DNA of 55,525 bases from Spirochaetota bacterium (GTDB taxonomy: Bacteria > Spirochaetota > Spirochaetia > SZUA-6): NCBI GenBank assembly GCA_013151965.1, contig JAADHF010000096.1:1-55525 (forward strand), read 5' to 3'. The first letter of the stretch is position 1. Each line of letters begins with the position of its first letter. Position numbers and translations under genes: made by a program. Shown here in pieces: positions 33,146 to 41,344 of this stretch. The notes under the pieces are model-generated. The model had not been told where the DNA came from. It made no database searches and saw nothing but the letters and a program-made list of their open reading frames with translations.

Positions 33146-33161
33146 TGGTACAATTATTGCA
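33146..33161 (+). promoter_or_regulatory. Sigma-54 promoter of the sugar ABC operon
   Basis: TGGTAC (33146-33151), five bases and TTGCA (33157-33161). GG and GC stand at the exact -24/-12 spacing of the consensus TGGCAC-N5-TTGCA, with one mismatch. Transcription would begin about 33172, 33 bases before the start codon at 33205. Confidence 0.7.
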
Positions 33162-33204
33162 ATAATATAAATACAAAAAATCTATTATATAAAAGGAGAT
33201 ACTT

Positions 33205-34509
33205 ATGAAAAAATGGCTGGTCTTCCTGGTTGTTCTTCTTATCGCTCTGTCATTTACATTCAGTGTTTATGCAGGCGGGCAGGGAGAGAAGAAGGCAGAA
33301 AAGAAGGTTCTGCGTGTAGCCGCGCCGCCCTGGATCTTTAAGAAATTCCCTCTTGAAGATGTTTGTAATAAATTCGAGCAGAATAATGCAGGCGTAAAGA
33401 TCGAAAGGATCAGGGCTGACAAATGGGGCGGTGTAACCTACATTCCGGAGTGGCAGGCCGGGAAAACATCGTTCGACATCTTTGTCGGCGGAAGCGGTTC
33501 TATGCTTGCACCGTTAATTTTAGGCGGCTGGACAGAACCAATGGATGATATGCTTACAGGGAATATGGCACCGGATAAACTTGTCGGCGGTTTCTTAAAT
33601 GCAGGGAAATATAAAAAGGCGGGAGGAGGTTCTTACTTCCCCGTAATTCCGTTCATGGGCGAGGTCGCTATTATCGGTGTAAACACAAATATTATGAAGA
33701 AAGCAGGATTATGGACCGGCGGAAAACCGGTTCCGATTCCCAGTATGGCAGAGAACGAGTTTGTCGGCTGGTTTGCAAAGATGAAAGAATTTGCTCCGGT
33801 CGGTGCTAACATACAGATATGGGACAGAGAGTTTATGCAGTACGATTATAATTCCGGTATTCAGGCCATGAGGGGAACCTTCAGAGCCGATGACGGCAAG
33901 GGTTTCGATGTTTCCAGTGATTCGGCAAAGAAATGGATGACCCTGATTCAGACCCTGTACAAAAAGGGTCTTGCGGCCTACACCATTTCCGATGACAAGG
34001 GATATGAGCTCTGGAAGAGTGGTGCGGCAGGTTCCTTTTTTGCTGCTCAGGGCCATATTATGGAGCTTGTAAGTGTAACAAAGAAGAACAGCGATATTGC
34101 ATACACAGGCTGGCCCGGCTCCGGAAAAAACGGCAGTATAATATGGACACACTCGGTATGGATGCCGAAAGTGGCAAAAAATAAAGATGTCGCCAGGGCA
34201 TTCATCAGAGACGAAATCTACAGCAAATATTTCGGGCAGTGGAGTTTTAACCACTACGGTAAACTTCCGATCCTAAAATCCGCGTACGGAGAGGGTATAA
34301 CAAGATTCAAGGATCAGATGCCTACGCTGCTCTCCATCGCAGATAATTCAAGCCCTATACCTTTATACAAGGACTTGAACAAATATCTCGACATACTTCA
34401 GAAATACCTGCCGGAGGCTGCATTCGGAAGGCTGGATGTCGACAAGGCGCTGTCATCTGTTAAGAAAGAGACAGAGGGTTTAGACTTTACGGATGTAAGA
34501 GCTTACTAA
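33205..34509 (+). CDS. ABC sugar-binding protein, family 1
   Basis: A 434-residue secreted binding protein. Residues 1-23 are a signal peptide, and the mature end AGGQGEKK is common in spirochaete solute-binding proteins. The body shows LRVAAPPWIFKKFP, an SGSMLAPLILGGWTEP strand-turn, PVIPFMGEVAIIGVNT and an end with the aromatic IIWTHSVWMPKV segment. It belongs to the MalE-like family that binds oligosaccharides or polyols. AAAAGGAGATACTT precedes the ATG. It is the first gene of an operon with two permeases; a hairpin after it may keep its level above theirs. No ATPase gene is in the operon, so a shared one (MsmK-type) would be needed. Confidence 0.88.
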   Translation: MKKWLVFLVVLLIALSFTFSVYAGGQGEKKAEKKVLRVAAPPWIFKKFPLEDVCNKFEQNNAGVKIERIRADKWGGVTYIPEWQAGKTSFDIFVGGSGSMLAPLILGGWTEPMDDMLTGNMAPDKLVGGFLNAGKYKKAGGGSYFPVIPFMGEVAIIGVNTNIMKKAGLWTGGKPVPIPSMAENEFVGWFAKMKEFAPVGANIQIWDREFMQYDYNSGIQAMRGTFRADDGKGFDVSSDSAKKWMTLIQTLYKKGLAAYTISDDKGYELWKSGAAGSFFAAQGHIMELVSVTKKNSDIAYTGWPGSGKNGSIIWTHSVWMPKVAKNKDVARAFIRDEIYSKYFGQWSFNHYGKLPILKSAYGEGITRFKDQMPTLLSIADNSSPIPLYKDLNKYLDILQKYLPEAAFGRLDVDKALSSVKKETEGLDFTDVRAY

Positions 34510-34539
34510 ACAAAAGATCATTTTATTTATCCGGTTACG

Positions 34540-34579
34540 TGCGGGGGAAAGTCAGAGAACCTTCCCCCGCATTGCTTTT
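34540..34579 (+). terminator. Hairpin between binding protein and permease genes
   Basis: TGCGGGGGAA (34540-34549) pairs with TTCCCCCGCA (34562-34571) around a 12-base loop, followed by ATTGCTTTT. It is strong enough to stop or slow transcription, or to protect the upstream message, in the middle of the operon. Confidence 0.7.
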
Positions 34580-34609
34580 AATATCTATATCTTTACAGGG
34601 GAAATGAAT

Positions 34610-35551
34610 ATGAGCACAGTGAATCATGAAGAATTAACCGAATTAAAAAGGCTGAAACGGCAGAGAAAGTTAAGAGAAGACATAAACCTCTTTCTGTTTC
34701 TCTTACCGGCAATGGTTTTTGTGCTTATCTTTATTGCTTTCCCTGTTGTCTATTCCGGATACCTGAGCCTGACGAAGTACAAATTCGGGATAGATCCGGT
34801 TCCCAAATTTATATTTTTCAGGGGATATATAGAGCGTTTTCATGACGATTTCTTTCTAACCTCATTAAAAAATCAGGCAATATTCGCCGTTTTATACTTT
34901 TCCATAACCTTTTTGGCATCCCTTATACTGGCAATCCTGATAAACGAACTGACACACGGTGTACAGGTGTTCCAGGTTATATTCTATCTCCCGATGATAA
35001 TACCGATGTCCCTTGTAGGTATTACATTTGCCTGGCTCCTGTCTCCGATAAACGGATTCGCAAATATCATCATAAGAAATGTAACCCATAATCCGCGGTT
35101 TATGTTCGATTGGTACCAGGAACCGCAAACGGCACTTGTCGGCCTTATTATAGCACGCTCGTGGAAGATGGTCGGGTTTACGCTCATCATATTTATAGCC
35201 GGCTTAAAGGGGATAAACAAAAGCTTAAGAGAAGCGGCAAAGGTGGACGGGTCCACCTTCTGGCAGGAGGTAAAATGGATAATAATACCGAATCTGAAAC
35301 CGTATATGCTGATTTCCAGTATCTGGATACTGATAAACTCACTAAAGGTATTCGACCTGGTTAAGGTTGTAACGGAGGGAGGGCCGGGCATCAGAACCTA
35401 TACACTCTACTACTACGCATGGAAACTTGCCTTTGAACGGATGGATTTCGGACAGGCATCCCAGGTATCCTATATAACCGCTGCTATTATTCTAATACTG
35501 GCAGCAGTTCTGAATTTGATTTTTAGGCCGGAAACAGCGGAGAAGGGATAG
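34610..35551 (+). CDS. Sugar ABC permease, MalF-like
   Basis: A 313-residue permease with six helices and the EAA loop REAAKVDGSTFWQEVKWI (about 207-224). The amino end is charged and basic. I use 34610 because AGGGG lies eight bases upstream; the ATG at 34604 would be too close to it. It pairs with the next gene, four bases downstream, as the transmembrane half of an importer for the binding protein at 33205. Confidence 0.9.
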   Translation: MSTVNHEELTELKRLKRQRKLREDINLFLFLLPAMVFVLIFIAFPVVYSGYLSLTKYKFGIDPVPKFIFFRGYIERFHDDFFLTSLKNQAIFAVLYFSITFLASLILAILINELTHGVQVFQVIFYLPMIIPMSLVGITFAWLLSPINGFANIIIRNVTHNPRFMFDWYQEPQTALVGLIIARSWKMVGFTLIIFIAGLKGINKSLREAAKVDGSTFWQEVKWIIIPNLKPYMLISSIWILINSLKVFDLVKVVTEGGPGIRTYTLYYYAWKLAFERMDFGQASQVSYITAAIILILAAVLNLIFRPETAEKG

Positions 35552-35555
35552 ATAT

Positions 35556-36437
35556 ATGAAACCGGAAGAAGCGACAATAAAAATAAAAAAGAGTAAAAAC
35601 AGCCTATCATACGGAAGTCTTATAAAGGTTTTTTATGCAGCCGTAACCGTATTTGCCGTTATCTATATATTCCCCGTAATCTGGATATTTATAACATCGA
35701 TAAGGCCCAACAGCGATATTCATAAATTCCCGCCCTCGATTATTCCGCAGGCATTAACCATTCAAAACTATGTATATGTGTTTACCGGGATGAAAGGTTT
35801 TCTCCGGTACTTTCTGAACAGTGTTGTAGTGACATCGGCTACTGTTGTTTTCGTACTTATTTCAAGCGCTCTAAGCGGCTATGCCTTCGGAATGAGAAAG
35901 TTTAAGGGGAATCAGATTCTCTTCATGTTAGTCTTAAGTGTTCTGACTATTCCGTATATAATGTACCTGATTCCCATCTACATAATGGAGTATAAGATGG
36001 GGTTAACGGATACATACCTCGGACTTATTCTCCCGTATGTTGCCCTTAACCTTCCGTGGGGACTTTTAATAATGAGAGGTGCATTCTCCACAATCCCGCT
36101 CGACATAAGGGATGCGGCAATCGTCGACGGGTGCTCCGAGTTCAGAATGGTTTTCCAGGTATTGATACCAATAGTAAAACCTGCCTTTGTAACCACAACC
36201 ATAATAACATTTGTATTTGCGTGGCAGGAGTTCATGTTCGCAAGTACAATTAACAAACGGAACGAATGGCAGACATTACCGGTCGGAATTGTGTGGCTCA
36301 GGGATGAACTCCAGACAATGGCAATGGGACGTGTGGGAGCTGCAATAATACTTTCCATAATACCGGTTATTATTCTCTTTCTGGTATTCAGAAAATTCTT
36401 TATAGAAGGTTTAAGTGAGGGGATGTTAAAGGGATAA
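35556..36437 (+). CDS. Sugar ABC permease, MalG-like
   Basis: A 293-residue permease with six helices; the EAA loop reads RDAAIVDGCSEFRMVFQVLI (about 184-203), and the end EGLSEGMLKG is typical of MalG-type proteins. GAAGGGATAGAT precedes the ATG. Together with the MalF-like protein it forms the channel; no ATPase is encoded next to it. Confidence 0.9.
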   Translation: MKPEEATIKIKKSKNSLSYGSLIKVFYAAVTVFAVIYIFPVIWIFITSIRPNSDIHKFPPSIIPQALTIQNYVYVFTGMKGFLRYFLNSVVVTSATVVFVLISSALSGYAFGMRKFKGNQILFMLVLSVLTIPYIMYLIPIYIMEYKMGLTDTYLGLILPYVALNLPWGLLIMRGAFSTIPLDIRDAAIVDGCSEFRMVFQVLIPIVKPAFVTTTIITFVFAWQEFMFASTINKRNEWQTLPVGIVWLRDELQTMAMGRVGAAIILSIIPVIILFLVFRKFFIEGLSEGMLKG

Positions 36438-36465
36438 ATGCCTAAGAAATCTTTCATCCCTTTTT
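36428..36465 (+). terminator. Two-way terminator between permease and MFS genes
   Basis: AAAGGGAT (36428-36435) pairs with ATCCCTTT (36456-36463) and a T run follows to 36465. It overlaps the ends of both convergent genes. Read from the other strand it is followed by a weaker TTT. Confidence 0.6.
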
Positions 36466-37737
36466 CGGCTCTTTTACCCATACAGCCAGAATTATCATAG
36501 AAACGATATTGAATAACATCGAGACTAAAAACGGAAGATAAAGGCCGAAAACCGATGAGCCCGCCAGTTTTCCTCCTAAAAAAGAGAACAATAAAATAAA
36601 AGGCGCCGATAATGTTGCGGCCAGACCCATATAAGTCGGGCGTCTGCCTTCAGGCGCAAACTCAAAGACAATATTGTTCATACTTATCATATTTGCACTT
36701 ATATTCATGGCAATAAAGACAAAAACCAGGTACATCATCTGCCATTGCCGGGCAGTCATGGCGATCAGAACGGCAATAATATAGAGTAAACGTGATATGA
36801 TCAGATTATTTTTATGCCCCTTTCTGTCAGCCACAAGACCGAGAATCGGGGAAGCCGCCATAGTCGCAATTGTGGATATCAAAACGAAATTACCGGTTAC
36901 CGCGTCGTTCAGGCCGAATCGTTTCATGGAATAGGTCATAAAAAAAGCCAGCCCCATCACATTACTGAGCCCGAGAATACGGGCACAAATAAAGAGAAAA
37001 AAGTTATGATCTTTTTTTAGAATAAGCGGGATATTTCGAAAATACTCAGCAAAGCTTTTTTCTCTGGGTGACGGCAGTAAAATGGGTTCCCGGTTTAAAT
37101 AAAAAAAGTAAAAAGAGACGGCTAATAAAAAAAAGGCGCCGAAGAAAAGCAATGCATAATTGGCAGGATAAGCAAACCGCCCGCTTTCCATAATAAACTT
37201 AACCGTTAATCCGCCGAATACAGCTAAAGCATTTCCAATCAGATTGACATAGCCCATGAAACGCCCCCGTAATCTCCGGGGTATGGCTTTGGCGATCATG
37301 TCTCCCCACGCCGTTGCATTTATTCCGCCTGCGAACGTGGTAATGCTAAGGAAAATTATAAATAAAATCAGGAGTGTCCGGGGGCTGCCTATGGCAAACT
37401 GCAGAGTAAAAAGTCCCAATAAAAACCAGGGCAGCCGCTGAAAAATGCCCATAAATAAGACCATAGGCTTTTTCCGTAATAACCCCTCGATAAAGTAGGA
37501 AACAAAAAGCTGGGGAAGAAGCCAGCCGATACGCATTAAAGCAGGTAAAAATCCGATGACCATATTAGAGGCATCGAGTCTTAAAGCGAATGCCGGCAGA
37601 ATTATACCTGCAGAGACCAGGCTCATACTGAATTGGAAAAAGCCTATATCAAGAATATTCACAACTATGTTGTGTCGATAATGTTTATCCAGGTACTCGG
37701 CATACTCTTTCGGATGGTATTCTCTTTTGCGGACCAC
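36454..37737 (-). CDS. MFS transporter
   Basis: A 427-residue permease with about twelve helices. The first half has the RLRGRFMGYVNLIG segment (about 155-170), like the MFS RxxxGR-type loop, and the second half has GLVADRKGHKNNLI, an A-motif (GxxaDrxGrk). Members of this branch are found in many bacteria with unknown, often sugar-like, substrates. The GTG start at 37737 has GGGGGA just upstream. It stands alone, convergent with one ABC operon and divergent from the next, so a sugar-related role is only a guess. Confidence 0.8.
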   Translation of the reverse strand: MVRKREYHPKEYAEYLDKHYRHNIVVNILDIGFFQFSMSLVSAGIILPAFALRLDASNMVIGFLPALMRIGWLLPQLFVSYFIEGLLRKKPMVLFMGIFQRLPWFLLGLFTLQFAIGSPRTLLILFIIFLSITTFAGGINATAWGDMIAKAIPRRLRGRFMGYVNLIGNALAVFGGLTVKFIMESGRFAYPANYALLFFGAFFLLAVSFYFFYLNREPILLPSPREKSFAEYFRNIPLILKKDHNFFLFICARILGLSNVMGLAFFMTYSMKRFGLNDAVTGNFVLISTIATMAASPILGLVADRKGHKNNLIISRLLYIIAVLIAMTARQWQMMYLVFVFIAMNISANMISMNNIVFEFAPEGRRPTYMGLAATLSAPFILLFSFLGGKLAGSSVFGLYLPFLVSMLFNIVSMIILAVWVKEPKKG

Positions 37738-37832
37738 ATTTCCCCCGGTTTAAGTTCGGTAATTATTGAATCATTATATTCATAAATTTTCGGAAAGAGA
37801 AAGGTGTTTCTGTTTTTAAATATTAAGATATC

Positions 37833-37862
37833 TTGACAAATGGTTTTATTATGGTATATAAT
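37833..37862 (+). promoter_or_regulatory. Sigma-70 promoter of the second sugar ABC operon
   Basis: TTGACA (37833-37838) with TATATA (37855-37860, 16-base spacer) or TATAAT (37857-37862, 18-base spacer). It ends about 28 bases before the start codon at 37891. No clear operator palindrome can be assigned. Confidence 0.65.
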
Positions 37863-37890
37863 TGGAAATCATTTACAAGGAGGTTCAGAG

Positions 37891-39192
37891 ATGAACAAAA
37901 AGACAGCAATATTAAAATGGCTGGGGTTGATCAGCATTGCATTGGCTTTCCTTCTTGCTGCTACGGGTGTTTTTGCAGGAGGACAGAAAGAGAAGGGTGC
38001 TGCGGGAAAAACCACATTGAACGTGTGGTATCACCAGTACGGCGAAAAGGGAACTCACGAAGCTGTAGGGCGCTATGCGAAGGAATATGAAAAAGCCCAT
38101 CCCGGTATTAGCGTAAAGGTAAGCTGGGTTGTGGGAGATTATAACACCAAGCTGCAAACCGCTCTGGCGGCAAAGAGTGAAAAAATCGATGTGTTCGAAA
38201 AGAGCAGTGTATCCCTTACTATGGTGGAAGCCGGCCAGGTAGTTCCTCTGGATGATTTATTTACCCCGGAGGTCAGAGCTGATTTCAGTAAGAAGGCTAT
38301 ACTGAACGACACAGTAAAGGGAAAAATCTATGGAGTCAGAATGCTGATCGACTCAGGTGCATTTTATTATCGGCCGAGTCTGATGAAAAATGCGGGCCTG
38401 ACGGAACCGAAGAATTTTGAGGAACTCTACACAGCAGCAAAGAAGCTGACAACCAAGGATATAAAAGGACTCTTTTTGGGAAACAGCGGCGGAGCTTCGA
38501 TGGCTTTCCTTCTTCCTTATTCAAATGGAAACGATAAATGGATTTCTGACAACGGTAAAAGTATTGTTTTCAATACCCCTCAGACAGTTGAGGCGCTTGC
38601 GGGCTTAAGAAAGCTGGCCAAATCCGGCAGCCTTCTAATTGGTGCCCCGCAGGACTGGTGGGACCCGTCAGCATTCATTACCGGACTGACTGCAATGACA
38701 TGGGGCGGTCTGTGGGAATTCCCGGCGATCAAGAAAGAGTTCGGCGACGACTTTAATATTTTCCCGGTGCCGCCTTTTAAAGCCGGTGGTCATCCTGCTA
38801 CGTTTTTTGGAGGCTGGTCCGAAATGATAAGCGGTTTTTCCAAGAATATCCCTCAGGCCAAGGAATATATCAAGTGGATGTGGCTGGACTCGACCGGTAC
38901 TGAAATCCAGATCGACTGGAATACAGGATATGGTTTTCATATTACACCACGGAAATCTGCAACGAAGGCTGCCGAAAAACTCTCGGGTGATCCCAGAGCA
39001 GCAAGATTTGTCGATTTTACAGGGAAATGGGGTCTTGCCCCCAGTCCGGCCGGCAATACTCTTTGGGATTCGGTGATGAACTCGGCATATTATGATATGG
39101 TTAATAAGGTTCTGAAAACGGATAAACCGGTTTCGGGACTTGTTAAAGACGGTGCAGCGGTTGTTCAAAAGAGGCTTAAAGATCTTTATTGA
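37891..39192 (+). CDS. ABC sugar-binding protein, family 1
   Basis: A 433-residue secreted binding protein. The signal peptide ends VFA and the mature protein begins GGQKEKG, as in other spirochaete binding proteins. LNVWYHQYGEKGTHEAVGRYAKEYEKAHP, here split as LNVWYHQYGEKG then AVGRYAKEYEKAHPG, is the usual first lobe of MalE-like family 1 proteins; GKIYGVRMLIDSGAFYYRPSL and MTWGGLWEFPAI belong to the second lobe. CAAGGAGG before ATG 37891 fixes the start over the longer frame from 37840. Operon partners are the two permeases downstream. With sulfatase and fucose isomerase close by, a sulfated fucose oligosaccharide is a reasonable ligand. Confidence 0.88.
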   Translation: MNKKTAILKWLGLISIALAFLLAATGVFAGGQKEKGAAGKTTLNVWYHQYGEKGTHEAVGRYAKEYEKAHPGISVKVSWVVGDYNTKLQTALAAKSEKIDVFEKSSVSLTMVEAGQVVPLDDLFTPEVRADFSKKAILNDTVKGKIYGVRMLIDSGAFYYRPSLMKNAGLTEPKNFEELYTAAKKLTTKDIKGLFLGNSGGASMAFLLPYSNGNDKWISDNGKSIVFNTPQTVEALAGLRKLAKSGSLLIGAPQDWWDPSAFITGLTAMTWGGLWEFPAIKKEFGDDFNIFPVPPFKAGGHPATFFGGWSEMISGFSKNIPQAKEYIKWMWLDSTGTEIQIDWNTGYGFHITPRKSATKAAEKLSGDPRAARFVDFTGKWGLAPSPAGNTLWDSVMNSAYYDMVNKVLKTDKPVSGLVKDGAAVVQKRLKDLY

Positions 39193-39242
39193 TCCGATAC
39201 TAACAAGAACAGTCTCTTTGTGGAATTGGAATTAAAGATTAC

Positions 39243-39267
39243 AGCCGGCCTGCAAGGGCCGGCTTTT
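39243..39267 (+). terminator. Hairpin between binding protein and permease genes
   Basis: AGCCGGCC (39243-39250) and GGCCGGCT (39257-39264) form a perfect G/C stem with a six-base loop and a short T run. It sits 50 bases after the binding-protein stop and just before the permease ribosome site, the same position as the hairpin in the other ABC operon. Confidence 0.75.
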
Positions 39268-39282
39268 AAAAAGGAGTAAAAT

Positions 39283-40203
39283 ATGCACACAAGAATAATG
39301 CCCAAAGCGGAGCGGGAAGGTTTTTGGGCTTTTGTCCTTTTTGTTGCGCCTCTTATCACCGGTCTTGTTGTTTTTACTGTAATTCCAATTGTGTGGGGAC
39401 TTTTGCTCAGTGTAAATGAGGCCAGAGGCACAGTGGCTCTGCATCATTTTGTAGGATTACAGAACTATATTTTATTGTTTCAAAACGAAGCTTTTCTGAA
39501 TTCTCTTAAAACAATACTAATCTACGGCTTGTTTATCGTGCCGGGGACAATTGCTTTTTCCCTTGGATTGGCCGTGCTTATAACAAATACCCGGAAAGGG
39601 CAGGGTTTCTTTCGAACCGTTTTTTTTATGCCCATGGCCTGTTCGTATGTAGTTGCCTCTCTGATCTGGCGGATGTCGCTTTTTAACGGAATGCGTTTCG
39701 GTCTGGTTAATACGGTAATCAAGTTTTTCGGGGTCGCCCCTGTCGCATGGACCAGCACGGCGCCCGAAGTCTGGTTTCCTCTGGTTACAGTGAGGCTCTG
39801 GCTTCAGGTAGGTTTTTATATGATTATTTATATTGCGGGCATACAGGAGATTCCTGAGGAACTATATGAGGCGGCACGGGTAGATGGTGCCGAACGCGGA
39901 TGGGTGGTATTTCGGCATATTACATTTCCACTGCTTCGCAATACTACTCTGTTTGTGTTATTTATTAATGTTGTTAATATATTTATGGCTTTCGATGAGT
40001 TTTACAACATCCTCGGCGGAACTTTCTCTACCACATTTAATCTGCGGCTTGCCCGTCCTCCTCTTGTTTACCTGTATACTACCAGTTTTACAGCTCAGGA
40101 TTTCGGAGTCGGATCGGCCGGTGCCTTTATCGTCGCCTTTTGTATTGTCATCAGTACACTGCTTCAGGGCCGTTTTGTTGGCCTTGGCAGGGGAATCAGG
40201 TAG
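39283..40203 (+). CDS. Sugar ABC permease, MalF-like
   Basis: A 306-residue permease with six helices and EAA loop YEAARVDGAERGWVVFRHIT (about 195-214). AAAAAGGAGTAAAAT precedes the ATG. It forms a channel with the MalG-like protein that starts 12 bases after its stop. As in the other operon, no ATPase is encoded. Confidence 0.9.
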   Translation: MHTRIMPKAEREGFWAFVLFVAPLITGLVVFTVIPIVWGLLLSVNEARGTVALHHFVGLQNYILLFQNEAFLNSLKTILIYGLFIVPGTIAFSLGLAVLITNTRKGQGFFRTVFFMPMACSYVVASLIWRMSLFNGMRFGLVNTVIKFFGVAPVAWTSTAPEVWFPLVTVRLWLQVGFYMIIYIAGIQEIPEELYEAARVDGAERGWVVFRHITFPLLRNTTLFVLFINVVNIFMAFDEFYNILGGTFSTTFNLRLARPPLVYLYTTSFTAQDFGVGSAGAFIVAFCIVISTLLQGRFVGLGRGIR

Positions 40204-40215
40204 GGGGCGGAAACT

Positions 40216-41052
40216 ATGAATAAGAAATACTATTTACAAAGTGTCCTGCGGGTAGTTTTTATGGGGGTTTTAAGTTTCCTGTTCCTTATTCCGTTTTATA
40301 TCATCCTGCGCAATGCTTTCGCTACCGACCGGATGATCATCGGCAGGAAATGGATGCTCTGGCCCTGGCCAATGCATATCCTGGATAACCTAAAGGAACT
40401 TTTCGCAAACGAAGATGTTAATATTTTTACAGGGCTTCGCAATTCGGCGTTTATCGCGGTTACCCAGACATTTTTTCAGCTTTTGTTTGCCAGCCTTGCA
40501 GGTTATGCCCTGGCACGGATACCCTTCCGCTGGAGCAAACAGGTTTTTGCGTTTATTATAGCCACTTTGATGATTCCCTATACAGTTACTTTTATTCCCA
40601 CCTACATCGTGGTTGCAAAGCTCCAGATGGTAAATACTTTTGCAGGTATCATCCTTCCCGGATTGTTCAGTACCTTCGCCGCTTTTATGTACAGGCAGTT
40701 TTTCCTTGATTTCCCGATAGAGATCGAGGAAGCGGGAAAATTAGAGGGTCTGGGGTATTTTGGTTTGTGGAGCAGATTGGCCCTGCCAAATGCACGGGGA
40801 ATTTCTATCGCCCTGGGTGTAATTGCCTTTATGAGGAGCTGGAACGCATTTCTCTGGCCCCTGGTTATTGGTCAGAATTCCTCCATGTGGACGATCCAGG
40901 TTGTTATCTCCGTGTTTTTAACATCCCAGACAATAATCATTCATGAGATTTTCCTGGGATCCCTGGTTGCTCTTATTCCCGTTACTGTACTGTTTTTCGT
41001 GCTTCAGCGATTCATTGTACAGGGTATAACGATGTCCGGTGTAAAGGGATAA
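40216..41052 (+). CDS. Sugar ABC permease, MalG-like
   Basis: A 278-residue permease with six helices. Its EAA-type loop reads EEAGKLEGLGYFGLWSRLAL (about 171-190), where the usual EAAxxDG is changed to EAGKLEG. The tail IVQGITMSGVKG is typical of MalG-type permeases. GGGGGCGG precedes the ATG. Last gene of the 37891-41052 operon. Confidence 0.9.
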   Translation: MNKKYYLQSVLRVVFMGVLSFLFLIPFYIILRNAFATDRMIIGRKWMLWPWPMHILDNLKELFANEDVNIFTGLRNSAFIAVTQTFFQLLFASLAGYALARIPFRWSKQVFAFIIATLMIPYTVTFIPTYIVVAKLQMVNTFAGIILPGLFSTFAAFMYRQFFLDFPIEIEEAGKLEGLGYFGLWSRLALPNARGISIALGVIAFMRSWNAFLWPLVIGQNSSMWTIQVVISVFLTSQTIIIHEIFLGSLVALIPVTVLFFVLQRFIVQGITMSGVKG

Positions 41053-41111
41053 TATAAAGAACTGAGGATGAAGATATCGCTTTTAAGTAAATGATGAAGT
41101 AATGAGCATAA

Positions 41112-41344
41112 ACGGTGCATCACCGGAAATACTTAGGAACTGTCGGCATCGAAATACCTCATAAGAAAACACTTGTGAGCTTTGCAGGTATGGGCGCGGA
41201 CATTGACATGAAGATGTACTGCGCAAAGCTGCCCCGCAGATTTATTTGCCGAAACACACCGTGAAGCACCTTCGGGACGAACAGTGTTTTCCGCGGCTCA
41301 TAAACCGTGATTTCTTCGAAGCCTGGGCGGAGAGTAAAATTTAG
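41112..41344 (+). pseudogene. Decayed carboxyl-terminal gene fragment
   Basis: Two overlapping frames read like one broken protein. 41112-41264 gives YLGTVGIEIPHKKTLVSF and AGMGADIDMKMYCAK; then, one base off, the frame to 41344 gives PQIYLPKHTVKHLRDEQ and FPRLINRDFFEAWAESKI before a stop. The change of frame falls near 41220-41235. The family is not recognised; it may have been a catabolic enzyme of the same sugar locus. It has no visible start or ribosome site and its end overlaps the end of the sulfatase gene by four bases. Confidence 0.45.

Noticed and set aside
33709..34254. 181-codon frame opposite the sugar-binding protein
   Set aside because: Mirror of a well-supported gene; Cys/His-rich random composition without a start signal.
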